This document shows positions 8,297-16,609 of a stretch of 38,271 nucleotides of DNA, piece by piece. This stretch comes from JBBKXR01 sp037969585. GTDB taxonomy: Bacteria; Verrucomicrobiota; Verrucomicrobiia; Verrucomicrobiales; DEV007. Each line of letters opens with the position of its first letter. Position 1 is the stretch's first letter. The stretch covers positions 1 to 38,271 of the forward strand of contig JBBKXR010000172.1 in the NCBI GenBank assembly GCA_037969585.1. Reading direction: 5' to 3'. The notes under the pieces are model-generated. The model worked only from the letters and a program-made list of their open reading frames with translations, was not told the DNA's origin and ran no database searches. The translations under genes and the position numbers were made by a program.

Positions 8297-9324
8297 GTCG
8301 CATCGTCATGAGCTTCCTTCACGACACCCTCACCTATCTCACCCAATTCACCTTCGAACTGCGTTTGAAGCTCGTGGGCATCGAGACCTTTCTCGCGCAA
8401 ATATCTCGTCAACACGCTGGTATAACCATGGGTGACATAGATGTGAGCTGCCCCCGACAACGCGATCGTTTCTTGAAGCTCGCCCCAGTCGGCGTGATCG
8501 CTCATCACAAATCCACGATCAACCGCTCTGCGGCGCCGTGGTCCGCGCAGGCTCATCCAACCGCTGCACAGCCCGATGCTCATCGGCATGAATTTTTTGG
8601 CCCACGGGCTGCCCGTGCCAGCGGGTGTCGACAGCACTAACGCCGTCCGGTAGTCGCTTTTGCTTTCCCTTCCGGTCACCCTGACGCTCGGCTTCAATCC
8701 GATACCTTGTGCCCGGATAATTTCGTTCACATTTTCCACCGCACCATGCGTGAAGACGGTGCCGATACCATGATCAACGCCCTGCAGTATGCGTTGCGCC
8801 TTACCTAGCGCATAACCTGCGATGACAGAACAGATCCCATTGCTGGCGTTTTCACGCCACCAGGCATTGATCTCCTCGAAAGTTTCTGCCTGCGGCTTCC
8901 ACCGATACACTGGAAGACCAAATGTGCTCTCCGTGATAAAATGGTCGCATCTCACAGGTTCGAACGGCGTGGCGATACCATCATCAGCGAGTTTGTGATC
9001 TCCTCCCGCGACCCACACTTCTCCGCCATGCTCCACCCGGATCTGAGCACTGCCGATGATGTGTCCCGCCGGATGGAAACTGACGCTGACTCCATTGATA
9101 TTTCGCCTTTCACCGTAGCTGACGGTTTCGAGGCTGACATCGCCCAGGCGGTGTCTGATCACCGGCGCCGCAATGTCCGTGCACAAGTAGTGGTCGTTAC
9201 CAATGCGGCTATGGTCAGCGTGCCCGTGAGTGATCAGGGCACGCTTAACCGGCAGCCACGGATCTATATAAAAATCGCCGCGTTCGCAGTAAATCCCGCG
9301 GTCGTTGAAGGATATCAGGGCCAT
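8293..9324 (-). CDS. Ligase-associated DNA exonuclease (metallo-beta-lactamase/beta-CASP fold)
   Basis: A 343-residue protein of the ligase-associated exonuclease family, related to SNM1/CPSF-like metallo-beta-lactamase nucleases. The family N-terminus ISFNDRGIYCERGDFYIDPW is followed by the metal-binding HGHADH at about 33-38. Later come HPAGHIIGSAQI (motif 3 His), GDHKLADDG, the FTHGAVENVNEIIRAQGI region and the closing SDHADWGEL and YVTHGYT elements. I chose the ATG at 9322-9324 because family proteins begin MALISFNDRG-like; 12 more residues are open upstream. In many bacteria this gene travels with the ligase, an Lhr-type helicase and the phosphoesterase PdeM. Only the ligase is adjacent here. 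Confidence 0.92.
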   Translation of the reverse strand: MALISFNDRGIYCERGDFYIDPWLPVKRALITHGHADHSRIGNDHYLCTDIAAPVIRHRLGDVSLETVSYGERRNINGVSVSFHPAGHIIGSAQIRVEHGGEVWVAGGDHKLADDGIATPFEPVRCDHFITESTFGLPVYRWKPQAETFEEINAWWRENASNGICSVIAGYALGKAQRILQGVDHGIGTVFTHGAVENVNEIIRAQGIGLKPSVRVTGRESKSDYRTALVLSTPAGTGSPWAKKFMPMSIGLCSGWMSLRGPRRRRAVDRGFVMSDHADWGELQETIALSGAAHIYVTHGYTSVLTRYLREKGLDAHELQTQFEGELGEIGEGVVKEAHDDAT

Positions 9325-9409
9325 AAAAATTGATCCCGATGAGAGCCACAACCCAAACACCGCGCGACACCGCCGTGGAAGACGCCGCTAGATTTGAGCG
9401 CAATACCCA

Positions 9410-9871
9410 TCAATCGTCAAAGGCGTCAGCGACAGCTTCTTCGGCTTTGATCGTCTGCAGAGCGTCCGCGATCATGAACCGTTGCCTGCGCAGCATATCC
9501 ACCACATCGGCAGGCAGATCTGCGTTTTGCAGCGCCTCATCGTAATCCTTTAAAGCTGCCTCCTCACCACGCTCGCATTCTTCGAGGACGGCCTCATCAT
9601 CGCTGCCGGTAGCAAGATCTTTCAGGGTGATCCAGATTTGATGGGCTTTGGCAGCGACACTCGCGCCTTTGTCTGGCTCTCCGCCATACATTAAGATCGT
9701 GGTTTTCAACCCCTGGCCGATGTCGCGGCGCAGTTCACTCTGGGATTGAAAAAAGCTACGAAGGCGAGGCGAATCATCGGATTTCTGCGCCGCATGTTCA
9801 TAGCCTTGCTCGGCATCATAGGCCTTGGTCAAAAGATCGTTTAGCACTTCTACAGTTTGTTCGTTTTTCAT
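9410..9871 (-). CDS. PA2169-family four-helix-bundle protein (DUF2383)
   Basis: A 153-residue soluble, helix-rich protein resembling PA2169/DUF2383, a ferritin-like four-helix group often found with stress genes; no enzymatic role is established. Visible landmarks are the N-terminal helix VEVLNDLLTKAYDAEQGYEHA, SFFQSQSELRRDIGQGLK, a GGEPDKGASVAAKAHQIW segment and an acidic ECERGEEAALKDYDEAL helix. Clustered Glu and His residues could bind metal, but this is inferred. It lies 85 bp upstream of the ligase-associated nuclease and on the same strand. Confidence 0.88.
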   Translation of the reverse strand: MKNEQTVEVLNDLLTKAYDAEQGYEHAAQKSDDSPRLRSFFQSQSELRRDIGQGLKTTILMYGGEPDKGASVAAKAHQIWITLKDLATGSDDEAVLEECERGEEAALKDYDEALQNADLPADVVDMLRRQRFMIADALQTIKAEEAVADAFDD

Positions 9872-10257
9872 CAGTTTCTATTTTTGGGTTACGTCCGAGG
9901 GCAATTCCCCGGTTGCTAAACAATTAAAAGCACGCGATATGCCAACCGCCGAACGGCGCTTGGCAAGCTATCCAACAAGCTTGTTTTCAATCCGTTACAG
10001 GATTACCTCATCGCTCCGCTCGGCACTCTCGATCCTTATCAGATTGCACAATGCAAGTCTACGACCGCAGAACATGCTGCTCTGCACACCTTCCACGCGG
10101 CACTCTCAGAGCGCCCTTCGGTTGGCGGTAATTCCATTGAGCGGGTTGAAGGGTGAAGAGCAACTCACCGCGCCGCCACGGAAACGCGCAACCAAACAAC
10201 CCGCGATGAGCTTCGCATCACGGGCAAACCATCAGCCCGGCGAGAGTCACGCGACAC
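9872..10257. other. Intergenic between cls and the DUF2383 gene, no supported gene
   Basis: This is 386 bp with no recognisable coding sequence. A 177-codon plus-strand open frame crosses it, but it overlaps the ends of both flanking genes, is Ser/Arg-rich and matches nothing I know. I see no convincing hairpin followed by a T-tract. Confidence 0.45.
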
Positions 10258-11805
10258 CTATTGAATTGGAGCCAGCAGTCGAGCGAGCTGAACGGAGAGA
10301 CGAAACGGATAACCTTGGTCCTCGTAGTCCGATATTTTCACCCGACGGCTGTCGCTGAAGTCTTTCTCGAGCATCTCAGCAACTTCCGCATTGAACGCTT
10401 TGTCGTGGACGACGCCGGTGCATTCGAAGTTTAGCCGAAACGACCGATTGTCGAAATTCGCCGAGCCGACCGTAGCCAGATGTTGATCGACGAGCATCAC
10501 CTTCTGGTGAAGAAAACCGCCCGTGTAGCGATAAAGCTTTACCCCAGCCTGCTCCAATTCCTTGATGTAAGAAAACGACGACAAGTGCACGAGCTTGCTG
10601 TCGCTTTTCTCGGGCATTAACACTCGTACATCTACGCCGCGAATCGCGGCCAGTTGCAGTGCTGATACCATTTGCTTGTCAGGAACAAAATAGGGCGTCG
10701 CCAGCCACAGCCGTTCCCGCGCTTCATTGATCGCTGTCAGGTAGAACAACGCACAAGTCTCCATCGGATCCGCAGGGCCTGTCGCCAGGCAGACGGCCTC
10801 CATTTCGCCGACAAAATCCTCATCAGTAATCGACCAGTCGAGGCCCTCAGGAACCTCGCCGGTCGCCCATAGCCAATCTTCGACAAACGGAACCTGCACC
10901 GTTTTCACCACCGGTCCAGTCAGCCGGACATGGCTGTCTCGCCAGGGCGACCGAGTAGGATGCTCTCCAACGTATTCGTCGCCTACATTGTGCCCACCCA
11001 AAAAAGCGACCTTCCCGTCGACGACGACGATTTTTCGATGATTGCGAAAATTCAGCTGAAAGCGATTCGCCTCACCTTTGGTGTTCATGAAGTAATGCGC
11101 CTTCACGCCAGCTTCGCGCATCTCCTTTAGATAGATCTCGGGTAAGCCCATGCTGCCAACATCATCAACCAGCAGGTAGACTTTGACGCCTTCTCGAACT
11201 TTTTTTACGAGCCTTTCTTTCAGTTCGCCTCCCAGTTTGTCGGCGCGCATGATGTAGAACTGCACAAGGATGTAGTCTTCTGCCTCATCAATCGCATCGA
11301 AAATCGATTTGAAGGTGTTTTTGCCATCGACCAGCAATTCGGCTTTGTTGCCCGCCAACACCGGCATGGAAGACAGCTTGGCAAGCGTTTGCATCGCTGG
11401 ACTGGTACTGCTCACGGAAGCTTCAGCGCCTTCTAGATTACCAATCAGCTTATCCGCCAGCGGCCGGACGTCCACCAAACCGGCCTGCCGTGTGACTACA
11501 TAACTGTCGATACTGCTATCGCCGAACACCATCCAACCGGGGACGGCGACCAGCGGAAAGGTGTTGAGCGAAATTGCCCAGGCAGCGGCACCCTGCGAGG
11601 TCCGAGTCTGCATCACCGCCTGCAAAGACATGAAAAATCCTGTAATATGCAGGATCAGGAAAATCACGACAGTCAGTCCGCGCCGCCGTGTCCGCATGAT
11701 CCCTAAGAAGCGTGCTGTCCGCGGAAACCTTTTGGCAAACCAGGCCAGGCACTGAGCAATTTTACCGTTCAGTCGTTCCAACCATTTGAATTTCAGAAAG
11801 GCCAT
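10258..11805 (-). CDS. cls: Cardiolipin synthase (phospholipase D family)
   Basis: Condenses phosphatidylglycerol to cardiolipin at the inner membrane. Two N-terminal hydrophobic segments are visible (GLTVVIFLILHITGFFMSL and the AISLNTFPLVAVPGWMVFG region). Two PLD domains follow, with HKD motifs NHRKIVVVDGKVAFLGG (His256, Lys258, Asp263) and HQKVMLVDQHLATVGSANFD (His433, Lys435, Asp440), and a PYFVPD element between them. Length (515 residues) is typical. I use the ATG at 11803-11805; the frame continues upstream to a TTG at 11851-11853 that would add 16 residues. Neither has a Shine-Dalgarno. It is divergent from the lipid kinase, and both act on membrane lipids. Confidence 0.93.
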   Translation of the reverse strand: MAFLKFKWLERLNGKIAQCLAWFAKRFPRTARFLGIMRTRRRGLTVVIFLILHITGFFMSLQAVMQTRTSQGAAAWAISLNTFPLVAVPGWMVFGDSSIDSYVVTRQAGLVDVRPLADKLIGNLEGAEASVSSTSPAMQTLAKLSSMPVLAGNKAELLVDGKNTFKSIFDAIDEAEDYILVQFYIMRADKLGGELKERLVKKVREGVKVYLLVDDVGSMGLPEIYLKEMREAGVKAHYFMNTKGEANRFQLNFRNHRKIVVVDGKVAFLGGHNVGDEYVGEHPTRSPWRDSHVRLTGPVVKTVQVPFVEDWLWATGEVPEGLDWSITDEDFVGEMEAVCLATGPADPMETCALFYLTAINEARERLWLATPYFVPDKQMVSALQLAAIRGVDVRVLMPEKSDSKLVHLSSFSYIKELEQAGVKLYRYTGGFLHQKVMLVDQHLATVGSANFDNRSFRLNFECTGVVHDKAFNAEVAEMLEKDFSDSRRVKISDYEDQGYPFRLSVQLARLLAPIQ

Positions 11806-11955
11806 GGGCAGGTAGGTAGCAGTGTTGTTCAGTCGCAAAAATAATCGATACAATCGTATAGCACGTGGCGACCTTAGCTAAAGGCATGTAAGCTCGCCTG
11901 CCGCAGAGTTCCATTCATACTTTCTGCGATCACTCTGTATCAATTCCCCCCATTA

Positions 11956-12954
11956 GTGAAAATGGAAAGTTCTAATGCTTCCCCCGAGTCCACGAACACT
12001 TCAAAACTGCTCGTCATACTCAATCCTGTCGCCGGTCAAGAGGACTCGTCGAAGACCAAATCCGCGATCACTGAGTTTCTTGATTCCCGTAATCTTGAGT
12101 ATGAACTCAGGGAAACTGAAGGCGATGGAGATGCCCTCAAGTGGGCTAAAGAAGCCGCGGGCTTCGATCTAGTGGTGGTTGCCGGCGGCGACGGAACCGT
12201 GATGGAAGCGATGTCCGGCATGATCGACAATCCCCATCCGGTGGCCCTCGCCCAATTGCCACTCGGCACGGCCAACTTATTGTCCCGTGCACTTTCCATT
12301 CCCACCAAACTCGAAGAGGCACTCGAACTAGCTACAGACACGGGTGTTACGGTGAGCATGGATGTCGGCAACTTGGTCAGTCACGGGCGCTACTTTGCCA
12401 TCATCGCCGGCGCGGGTTGGGACGCCAAGCTGATCGAGGACGCTACGCGCGAGATGAAAGATAAACTCGGCTTCTTTGCTTACGTCATTTCCGGAATTAA
12501 GAATCTGTTTACGCTGAGATCATCCCGCGTCCGAATTGAGATCGATGACCAAGTGCAAAATCTTCGTGCCGATTCAGTGGCCGTGATCAATGTCGGCGAG
12601 ATTCATGGCAGTGGAATTGCCATCGGAGACAAGGTCAGCCCACACGATGGTCAACTCGATCTTGCCATTGCTTCGACGCGGGGATCGCTCGGCATCTTCC
12701 GTCTGTTGTGGCGGATTCTGACGAAAAGCTTCAAAAATTCTGACGAGCTGAAATACTTCACTGCCTCTCACTTGAAAGTCAGCGCACAACCGCCACTGAA
12801 ACTCGAGATCGACGGCGAAGTGATCGGCGAAACGCCTTTCGAGGTCACAGTGGTTCCGAACGGTGCACGCTTAGTGGTGCCTCGCGATTATGCTGAGGAC
12901 AAGAAACTCGAGTATACAGACACCAATTCCTCCCCTGCGGTTCAGAGCAACTAA
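11956..12954 (+). CDS. YegS/diacylglycerol-kinase-like lipid kinase
   Basis: A 332-residue member of the diacylglycerol/sphingosine kinase catalytic superfamily. The nucleotide-binding region shows LLVILNPVAGQ near the N-terminus and the glycine-rich VVAGGDGTVMEAMSG loop (GGDGT at 77-81), then LPLGTANLLSRAL. The C-terminal beta-sandwich has ADSVAVINVGEIHGSG, DGQLDLAI and LEIDGEVIGETPFEVTVVP. It probably phosphorylates a membrane lipid; the substrate cannot be told. The start is GTG at 11956, or the ATG two codons later; no Shine-Dalgarno is seen. Its TAA overlaps the TAG of the convergent small membrane protein gene. It is divergent from cardiolipin synthase. Confidence 0.92.
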   Translation: MKMESSNASPESTNTSKLLVILNPVAGQEDSSKTKSAITEFLDSRNLEYELRETEGDGDALKWAKEAAGFDLVVVAGGDGTVMEAMSGMIDNPHPVALAQLPLGTANLLSRALSIPTKLEEALELATDTGVTVSMDVGNLVSHGRYFAIIAGAGWDAKLIEDATREMKDKLGFFAYVISGIKNLFTLRSSRVRIEIDDQVQNLRADSVAVINVGEIHGSGIAIGDKVSPHDGQLDLAIASTRGSLGIFRLLWRILTKSFKNSDELKYFTASHLKVSAQPPLKLEIDGEVIGETPFEVTVVPNGARLVVPRDYAEDKKLEYTDTNSSPAVQSN

Positions 12955-13235
12955 CCGGCGATCACCGGCGCTGCGACCAAGGTAGAGATGACCGCATAGC
13001 ACAGACCGGCGGTAAACAAAATAACCGCGACAGTGACGCCAAGGAAAATCATCGTGTCCGTCGAGAAGAACGGGAATCGGTGCAGATTGGCCCGACGTTT
13101 TCGCTGACGAATGCTCTGCAATTCCATTGAATCTGGATCGTCCAGATCCGACCAGACAGCGCGGGGATTGTTGGATAGCGAGTAATTGGCGGCAGCTTCG
13201 GAAAATCGGCGGTCGGTGGAATTGTATTCACTCAT
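12951..13235 (-). CDS. Small single-pass membrane protein, function unknown
   Basis: A 94-residue protein of no family I recognise. A polar, charged N-terminal half (STDRRFSEAAANYSLSNNP, then a basic RQRKRRANLHRFPFF) precedes one C-terminal hydrophobic helix of about 25 residues (MIFLGVTVAVILFTAGLCYA). The basic residues before the helix predict a cytoplasmic N-terminus. The ATG at 13233-13235 is preferred; the frame opens further to a GTG at 13293-13295, but those extra residues are Pro-rich and overlap the neighbouring terminator hairpin. Stop codons overlap tail to tail with the lipid kinase gene. Confidence 0.6.
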   Translation of the reverse strand: MSEYNSTDRRFSEAAANYSLSNNPRAVWSDLDDPDSMELQSIRQRKRRANLHRFPFFSTDTMIFLGVTVAVILFTAGLCYAVISTLVAAPVIAG

Positions 13236-13271
13236 AATTTCGGTGGTTGGGGTGATTTCGGGCGGTGGAAA

Positions 13272-13325
13272 AAAGGGGCCCGTCGGCTGGCTCACGAGCA
13301 GGGTCGGAGCTTGCAGCCGACGGGC
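13272..13325 (-). terminator. Rho-independent terminator of the DUF892 gene
   Basis: A perfect 12-bp inverted repeat, GCCCGTCGGCTG (13278-13289) and CAGCCGACGGGC (13314-13325), has a 24-nt loop. Read on the minus strand, the direction of the DUF892 gene ending at 13404, the stem is followed at once by CCCC and six T residues. This is the clearest intrinsic terminator in the window. It lies about 80 bp past the stop codon and just before the next minus-strand gene. Confidence 0.75.
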
Positions 13326-13403
13326 TTAAATTGCATAGATGGGCTTCGCTGCGGAGTCAGATGGCTCGCCATTTCGAGTCGAGTCACGCAGCGAACGCCT
13401 TGC

Positions 13404-13922
13404 TTACGCGCCGGCAGTCGTCAACGCGTCGTCATTAGCGCCTTCGCCGAGGCCGAGGAACGATCCGACGGCGAGTTTGGTGAGCCCTTCGTTGGCGTCG
13501 GACTCCTCGTCCAAGGTCTCGTCGAGCAGTTTCACATCGTCATCGAATTCAAGATGTTTTGCGTATTGCTTGGCAGTGCCGTAGGCAGCAATCTCGTAGT
13601 GCTCAAATCGTTGAGCCGCTGCGATTATACCGGCGTTGACCGCATCGCCGGACAATTCACTAAGGAGATCATCGGCTTCTTTAAGAATGCCTTCGGCGGC
13701 TTTGCATTTCTCCTGCTGCACCGGCAAGCCGTGATTGGCAAAGAGTGTCTGTAAACGTTCCAGCTGTCCGCGGGTCTCCGTGGTGTGCTTGCTCAAAGCG
13801 TCAACGAGCTCTTTGCTCGTGGCTTTGGCTTGGAGTTTCTGAAGACCTTCAATTGCCTGTGTTTCGGCGCTGTAGAGGTCTTTGAGTTGGTGGAGATAGA
13901 GTTCTTTTAGGTTTGTTATCAT
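13404..13922 (-). CDS. YciF-like ferritin-like protein (DUF892)
   Basis: A 172-residue helical protein of the DUF892 ferritin-like family, stress-inducible proteins with a diiron-like four-helix bundle. The diagnostic N-terminus LYLHQLKDLYSAETQAIEGL is followed by a helix with KHTTETRGQLERL, an EGILKEADDLL segment, and RFEHYEIAAYGTAKQYAKHL carrying the conserved Glu-His-Tyr-Glu, then an LDETLDEESDAN helix. The start at 13920-13922 has a good Shine-Dalgarno (GGAAGAG about 7 nt upstream); 9 more codons are open above it. It is terminated by a strong hairpin. Its job is probably protection during oxidative or osmotic stress, by analogy. Confidence 0.9.
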   Translation of the reverse strand: MITNLKELYLHQLKDLYSAETQAIEGLQKLQAKATSKELVDALSKHTTETRGQLERLQTLFANHGLPVQQEKCKAAEGILKEADDLLSELSGDAVNAGIIAAAQRFEHYEIAAYGTAKQYAKHLEFDDDVKLLDETLDEESDANEGLTKLAVGSFLGLGEGANDDALTTAGA

Positions 13923-14444
13923 AGCGACACTCTTCCTTGCGGAATCCATGCCAGCTTTTCACAGAACAACCCTAATCTTCTCACAGTAAATACCTTACGA
14001 AAATTTTTGCAGCAACGAAACCCGCAAAACATCATCAACAACCGGCGAGTTTATTGCATTTGGCATCGCGCGAAATGCAAACCGCAACGGCATCAGGTGA
14101 TCGGCAATCATCAGCTGCGTCGGTCCGGACCAGATCGCACCGCCACCAAACTGGAAAACACTGAGGGGCGACGGTCGATAGTCGGCGCATCCATGGACTG
14201 TGCGCAGCCCTGCTGCCACTTTTCCACGTCAGGCAGAGTGCTGCCGGCAGTGTGAATGCCCCAGCCATTCCACGTCCGCCCCATCCACCGAGTTGCGCAG
14301 CAGGCTGCGGCGACCAAAGCGGCAGCAGGCTGCAGCAGTCCAAGAGCCACGTTTATCTTGTCCTCATGACGTCGCCCGAAAAAAACGGATAGGCATCGCC
14401 TTCATCCACTCCCCCCAGTCCCCGTCGACGAACCGCAGTCAAAA
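13923..14444. other. Intergenic with one copy of a dispersed repeat, no supported gene
   Basis: This 522-bp gap lies between mscS and the DUF892 gene, both on the minus strand. Several short open frames on both strands overlap one another and match no protein family. Positions 14204-14333 hold a palindromic repeat described separately; the remainder shows nothing I can interpret. Confidence 0.5.
14204..14333. repeat. Dispersed GCAGCAGGCTGC repeat, copy A
   Basis: Two direct copies of GCAGCAGGCTGC stand at 14297-14308 and 14322-14333. A left arm GCAGCCCTGCTGCC at 14204-14217 is their inverse with one extra C, so the unit can fold into a long hairpin. The right half up to about 14351 is nearly identical to 31827-31881, including GACCAA between the two copies and the flank CAGTCCAAG-GCCACG. 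The middle also shares CGTCAGGCAG and CTGCCGGCAG with the other copy. Confidence 0.75.
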
Positions 14445-15419
14445 TCAAGTTTCCGAACTACCTGCAGCGCCCTCAGCGCTACTCGAACTCGAATCGATCT
14501 TCAAAGGTTCGCTAAACGTCAGGGTGCGATAAGGGAACGGGATTTCGATGCCTGCGTCGTCGAGGGCTTTCTTGATCGCGGTGATCACTTCGCCACGCGA
14601 CTTGCGCATCTGACCCGGTTTCGGATCCGTCCACCATGCAACATCGATGTCGATGCTGCTGGCACCGAACGCCATCGGGAAGACCTGCAATTCGCGGTCG
14701 CCGCTCACTGATTCACAGCTGCGCACGGCTTTTTCAATCACCGCAACCGACTCAGCGACATCTTCACCGTAGCCGACGCCTGCGGTGATGTGCATGCGCC
14801 GCAGCGGTGGATTGGTCAGTACTTCGACCGGATTTTTAAAAAGGAAAATGTTCGGCACTACCACGAGTTCACCCGTTGTCTGACGAATTAGACTCATGCG
14901 AATCTGCACGTCTTCAACCTCTCCCGTGATGCCTTCGCACTCGATGAAATCTCCCTTTTCAAACGGAAAGCGCCACAACAGCAGCACCCCTGCGAAAAAG
15001 TTCTCGAAGATGTCTTTAAATGCCAAACCAATCGCTACGGACAGCAGGCCCAAACCACCCAGAGCTTTTGCCGGCGTCAGCCCCGGGAAAATGATCATCG
15101 CCACCAGCAGCATTCCGACAAACCAGATGCCAATCGAGACAAAACGCAGGATCAACTCGCGCAGCGAGGTGCGCATCGACTGCTTTTTCTTCAACACCTT
15201 CTCGACGATCTTGAGCACGATTTTAACAACGATCCACGTGCCGAGCAGGCAGACCAGGCCCGCAACCAGATACGGTGTGTGTTCGAGAAATCCTTTCCAT
15301 GCACTGCCAAGCGTTTCCATCAAAGTGTCCTTCACCTCCTCGACATTCATCGGAACCTCATCGGCCGTAGTGTTGGATTTCTCAGCCTGAGCTAGAATGG
15401 GTGAGATCGAAAAATTCAT
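14445..15419 (-). CDS. mscS: MscS-family small-conductance mechanosensitive channel
   Basis: Releases osmolytes when membrane tension rises. The 324-residue protein has a predicted N-terminal hydrophobic stretch, then TM helices at about 50-72, 92-112 and the pore helix TM3. TM3 is recognisable from Gly/Ala packing (ALGGLGLLSVAIGLAF) and the KDIFENFFAGVLLL continuation. The beta domain begins PFEKGDFIE and contains GEVEDVQIRMSLIR and VVVPN. A Ser-rich tail ends the protein. I chose the ATG at 15417-15419; the frame extends to a TTG 29 codons upstream, but those residues look non-coding. It has the compact size of E. coli MscS and complements trkH in osmotic balance. Confidence 0.92.
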   Translation of the reverse strand: MNFSISPILAQAEKSNTTADEVPMNVEEVKDTLMETLGSAWKGFLEHTPYLVAGLVCLLGTWIVVKIVLKIVEKVLKKKQSMRTSLRELILRFVSIGIWFVGMLLVAMIIFPGLTPAKALGGLGLLSVAIGLAFKDIFENFFAGVLLLWRFPFEKGDFIECEGITGEVEDVQIRMSLIRQTTGELVVVPNIFLFKNPVEVLTNPPLRRMHITAGVGYGEDVAESVAVIEKAVRSCESVSGDRELQVFPMAFGASSIDIDVAWWTDPKPGQMRKSRGEVITAIKKALDDAGIEIPFPYRTLTFSEPLKIDSSSSSAEGAAGSSET

Positions 15420-15627
15420 GACAATAGTTTTGGCAAGGGGGGACAACGCATCCGGTTCGGGGGCACGACAGTGTGCGTGCAACAGCTCGGGATCAGGCAA
15501 AAGCAACCTTGCTGCTATAACGCCAATCTACACAGAGCTTATGTCATCGTTACGCCAAACGAGTCATTTGCAAGAAAGAAGCGTATTCGTATTGGACTCG
15601 GTGGATGATGCCCTACAATCGAAACCC

Positions 15628-16557
15628 GTGAAAATCTCCCACTTCGTCGCTGCTCTATTTTGCCTGATGCCCAGCGTCACCGCTGATGAGCTGCTAACGC
15701 TCGACAATGGTGTTGTGAAGATGGGTATCGATAGATCCAAGGGAGCCGCGATCACTTCGCTTTCGTGGCCCGCCCATCCAAAAAATGTCGTCAATTTTTC
15801 CGATCCCGGCCGCCTGATCCAACAATCCTACTACGCTGGGAAAGGCCTCGATCGGCGAGCCGATGGACAGAATGAGCACTGGAGCCCCTGGACCTGGAAT
15901 CCTATTCAGGGTGGCGGCATTTCGTCCTGGGCAAGAGTCACCAAATTTGAAGTCCTCGAAGCACCGCAGACCCTGTTCTCGGAAACCGTCCCGAAACTCT
16001 GGGACATGCCGGATGAAGAAGCGGACGCTGTCATGCGTCAGTGGACGCAACACGAACCCGGGATGCCCGACGTCATCGTTGTGCGCTGCGAGTTCGTATC
16101 GAAGCGCAAGCCCGATGACCGATGGGGCCCCGCCATCGCACGTCATCAGGAACTGCCGGCGTGCTACTTCACGCGCAAATTTGACCGGTTCAAGTCATAC
16201 CTCAGCAGCGGCAAGTGGCGGCCGGAAACGCAAGCACCGGGACCGCCCTGGGGACGAGCGGATCCTCCGAAAAATGCCATGGCATGCTTTGCCGCCGAGG
16301 GTCAGGGAGTCGCTGTATTCAGCCCCGCCGCTACTGAAGCATGGAACTTCGGCCCGAATGGAGAAGGTAGTAGCGACGACCCGAACGCTCGCCCTTGCGT
16401 CCACATCGCCCCAATCGCAACCATCAGATTGAGTCCGCGGTCCACAATGCGCTACCGCTACTGGTTGGTGGTCGGCAGCGAAGCTCAAATCGCACAACGG
16501 CTCGATCAACTGGTGCAAAAATATTCCAGCGAGCAAATCGAAATCCTTGAACCTTGA
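15628..16557 (+). CDS. Exported protein of unknown function
   Basis: A 309-residue protein starting at a GTG (15628-15630) with a convincing signal peptide (hydrophobic HFVAALFCLMPSVTA, then Asp-Glu). The mature part opens with LTLDNGVVKMGIDRSKGAAI and contains PGRLIQQSYYAG, HWSPWTWNPIQGG and many Trp/Pro residues. I remember similar unannotated exported proteins with a beta-sandwich, galactose-mutarotase-like look, so carbohydrate binding is possible; this is recollection and not a verified match. The frame is open further upstream, to an ATG at 15541 and beyond, but the signal peptide argues for this start. It is 52 bp upstream of the double sulfatase on the same strand and may share its substrate. 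Confidence 0.7.
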   Translation: MKISHFVAALFCLMPSVTADELLTLDNGVVKMGIDRSKGAAITSLSWPAHPKNVVNFSDPGRLIQQSYYAGKGLDRRADGQNEHWSPWTWNPIQGGGISSWARVTKFEVLEAPQTLFSETVPKLWDMPDEEADAVMRQWTQHEPGMPDVIVVRCEFVSKRKPDDRWGPAIARHQELPACYFTRKFDRFKSYLSSGKWRPETQAPGPPWGRADPPKNAMACFAAEGQGVAVFSPAATEAWNFGPNGEGSSDDPNARPCVHIAPIATIRLSPRSTMRYRYWLVVGSEAQIAQRLDQLVQKYSSEQIEILEP

Positions 16558-16609
16558 TCCGTTTCGAATGATCACTCACTACCGCTCTCTGAATTGGCAG
16601 AAATATCTT

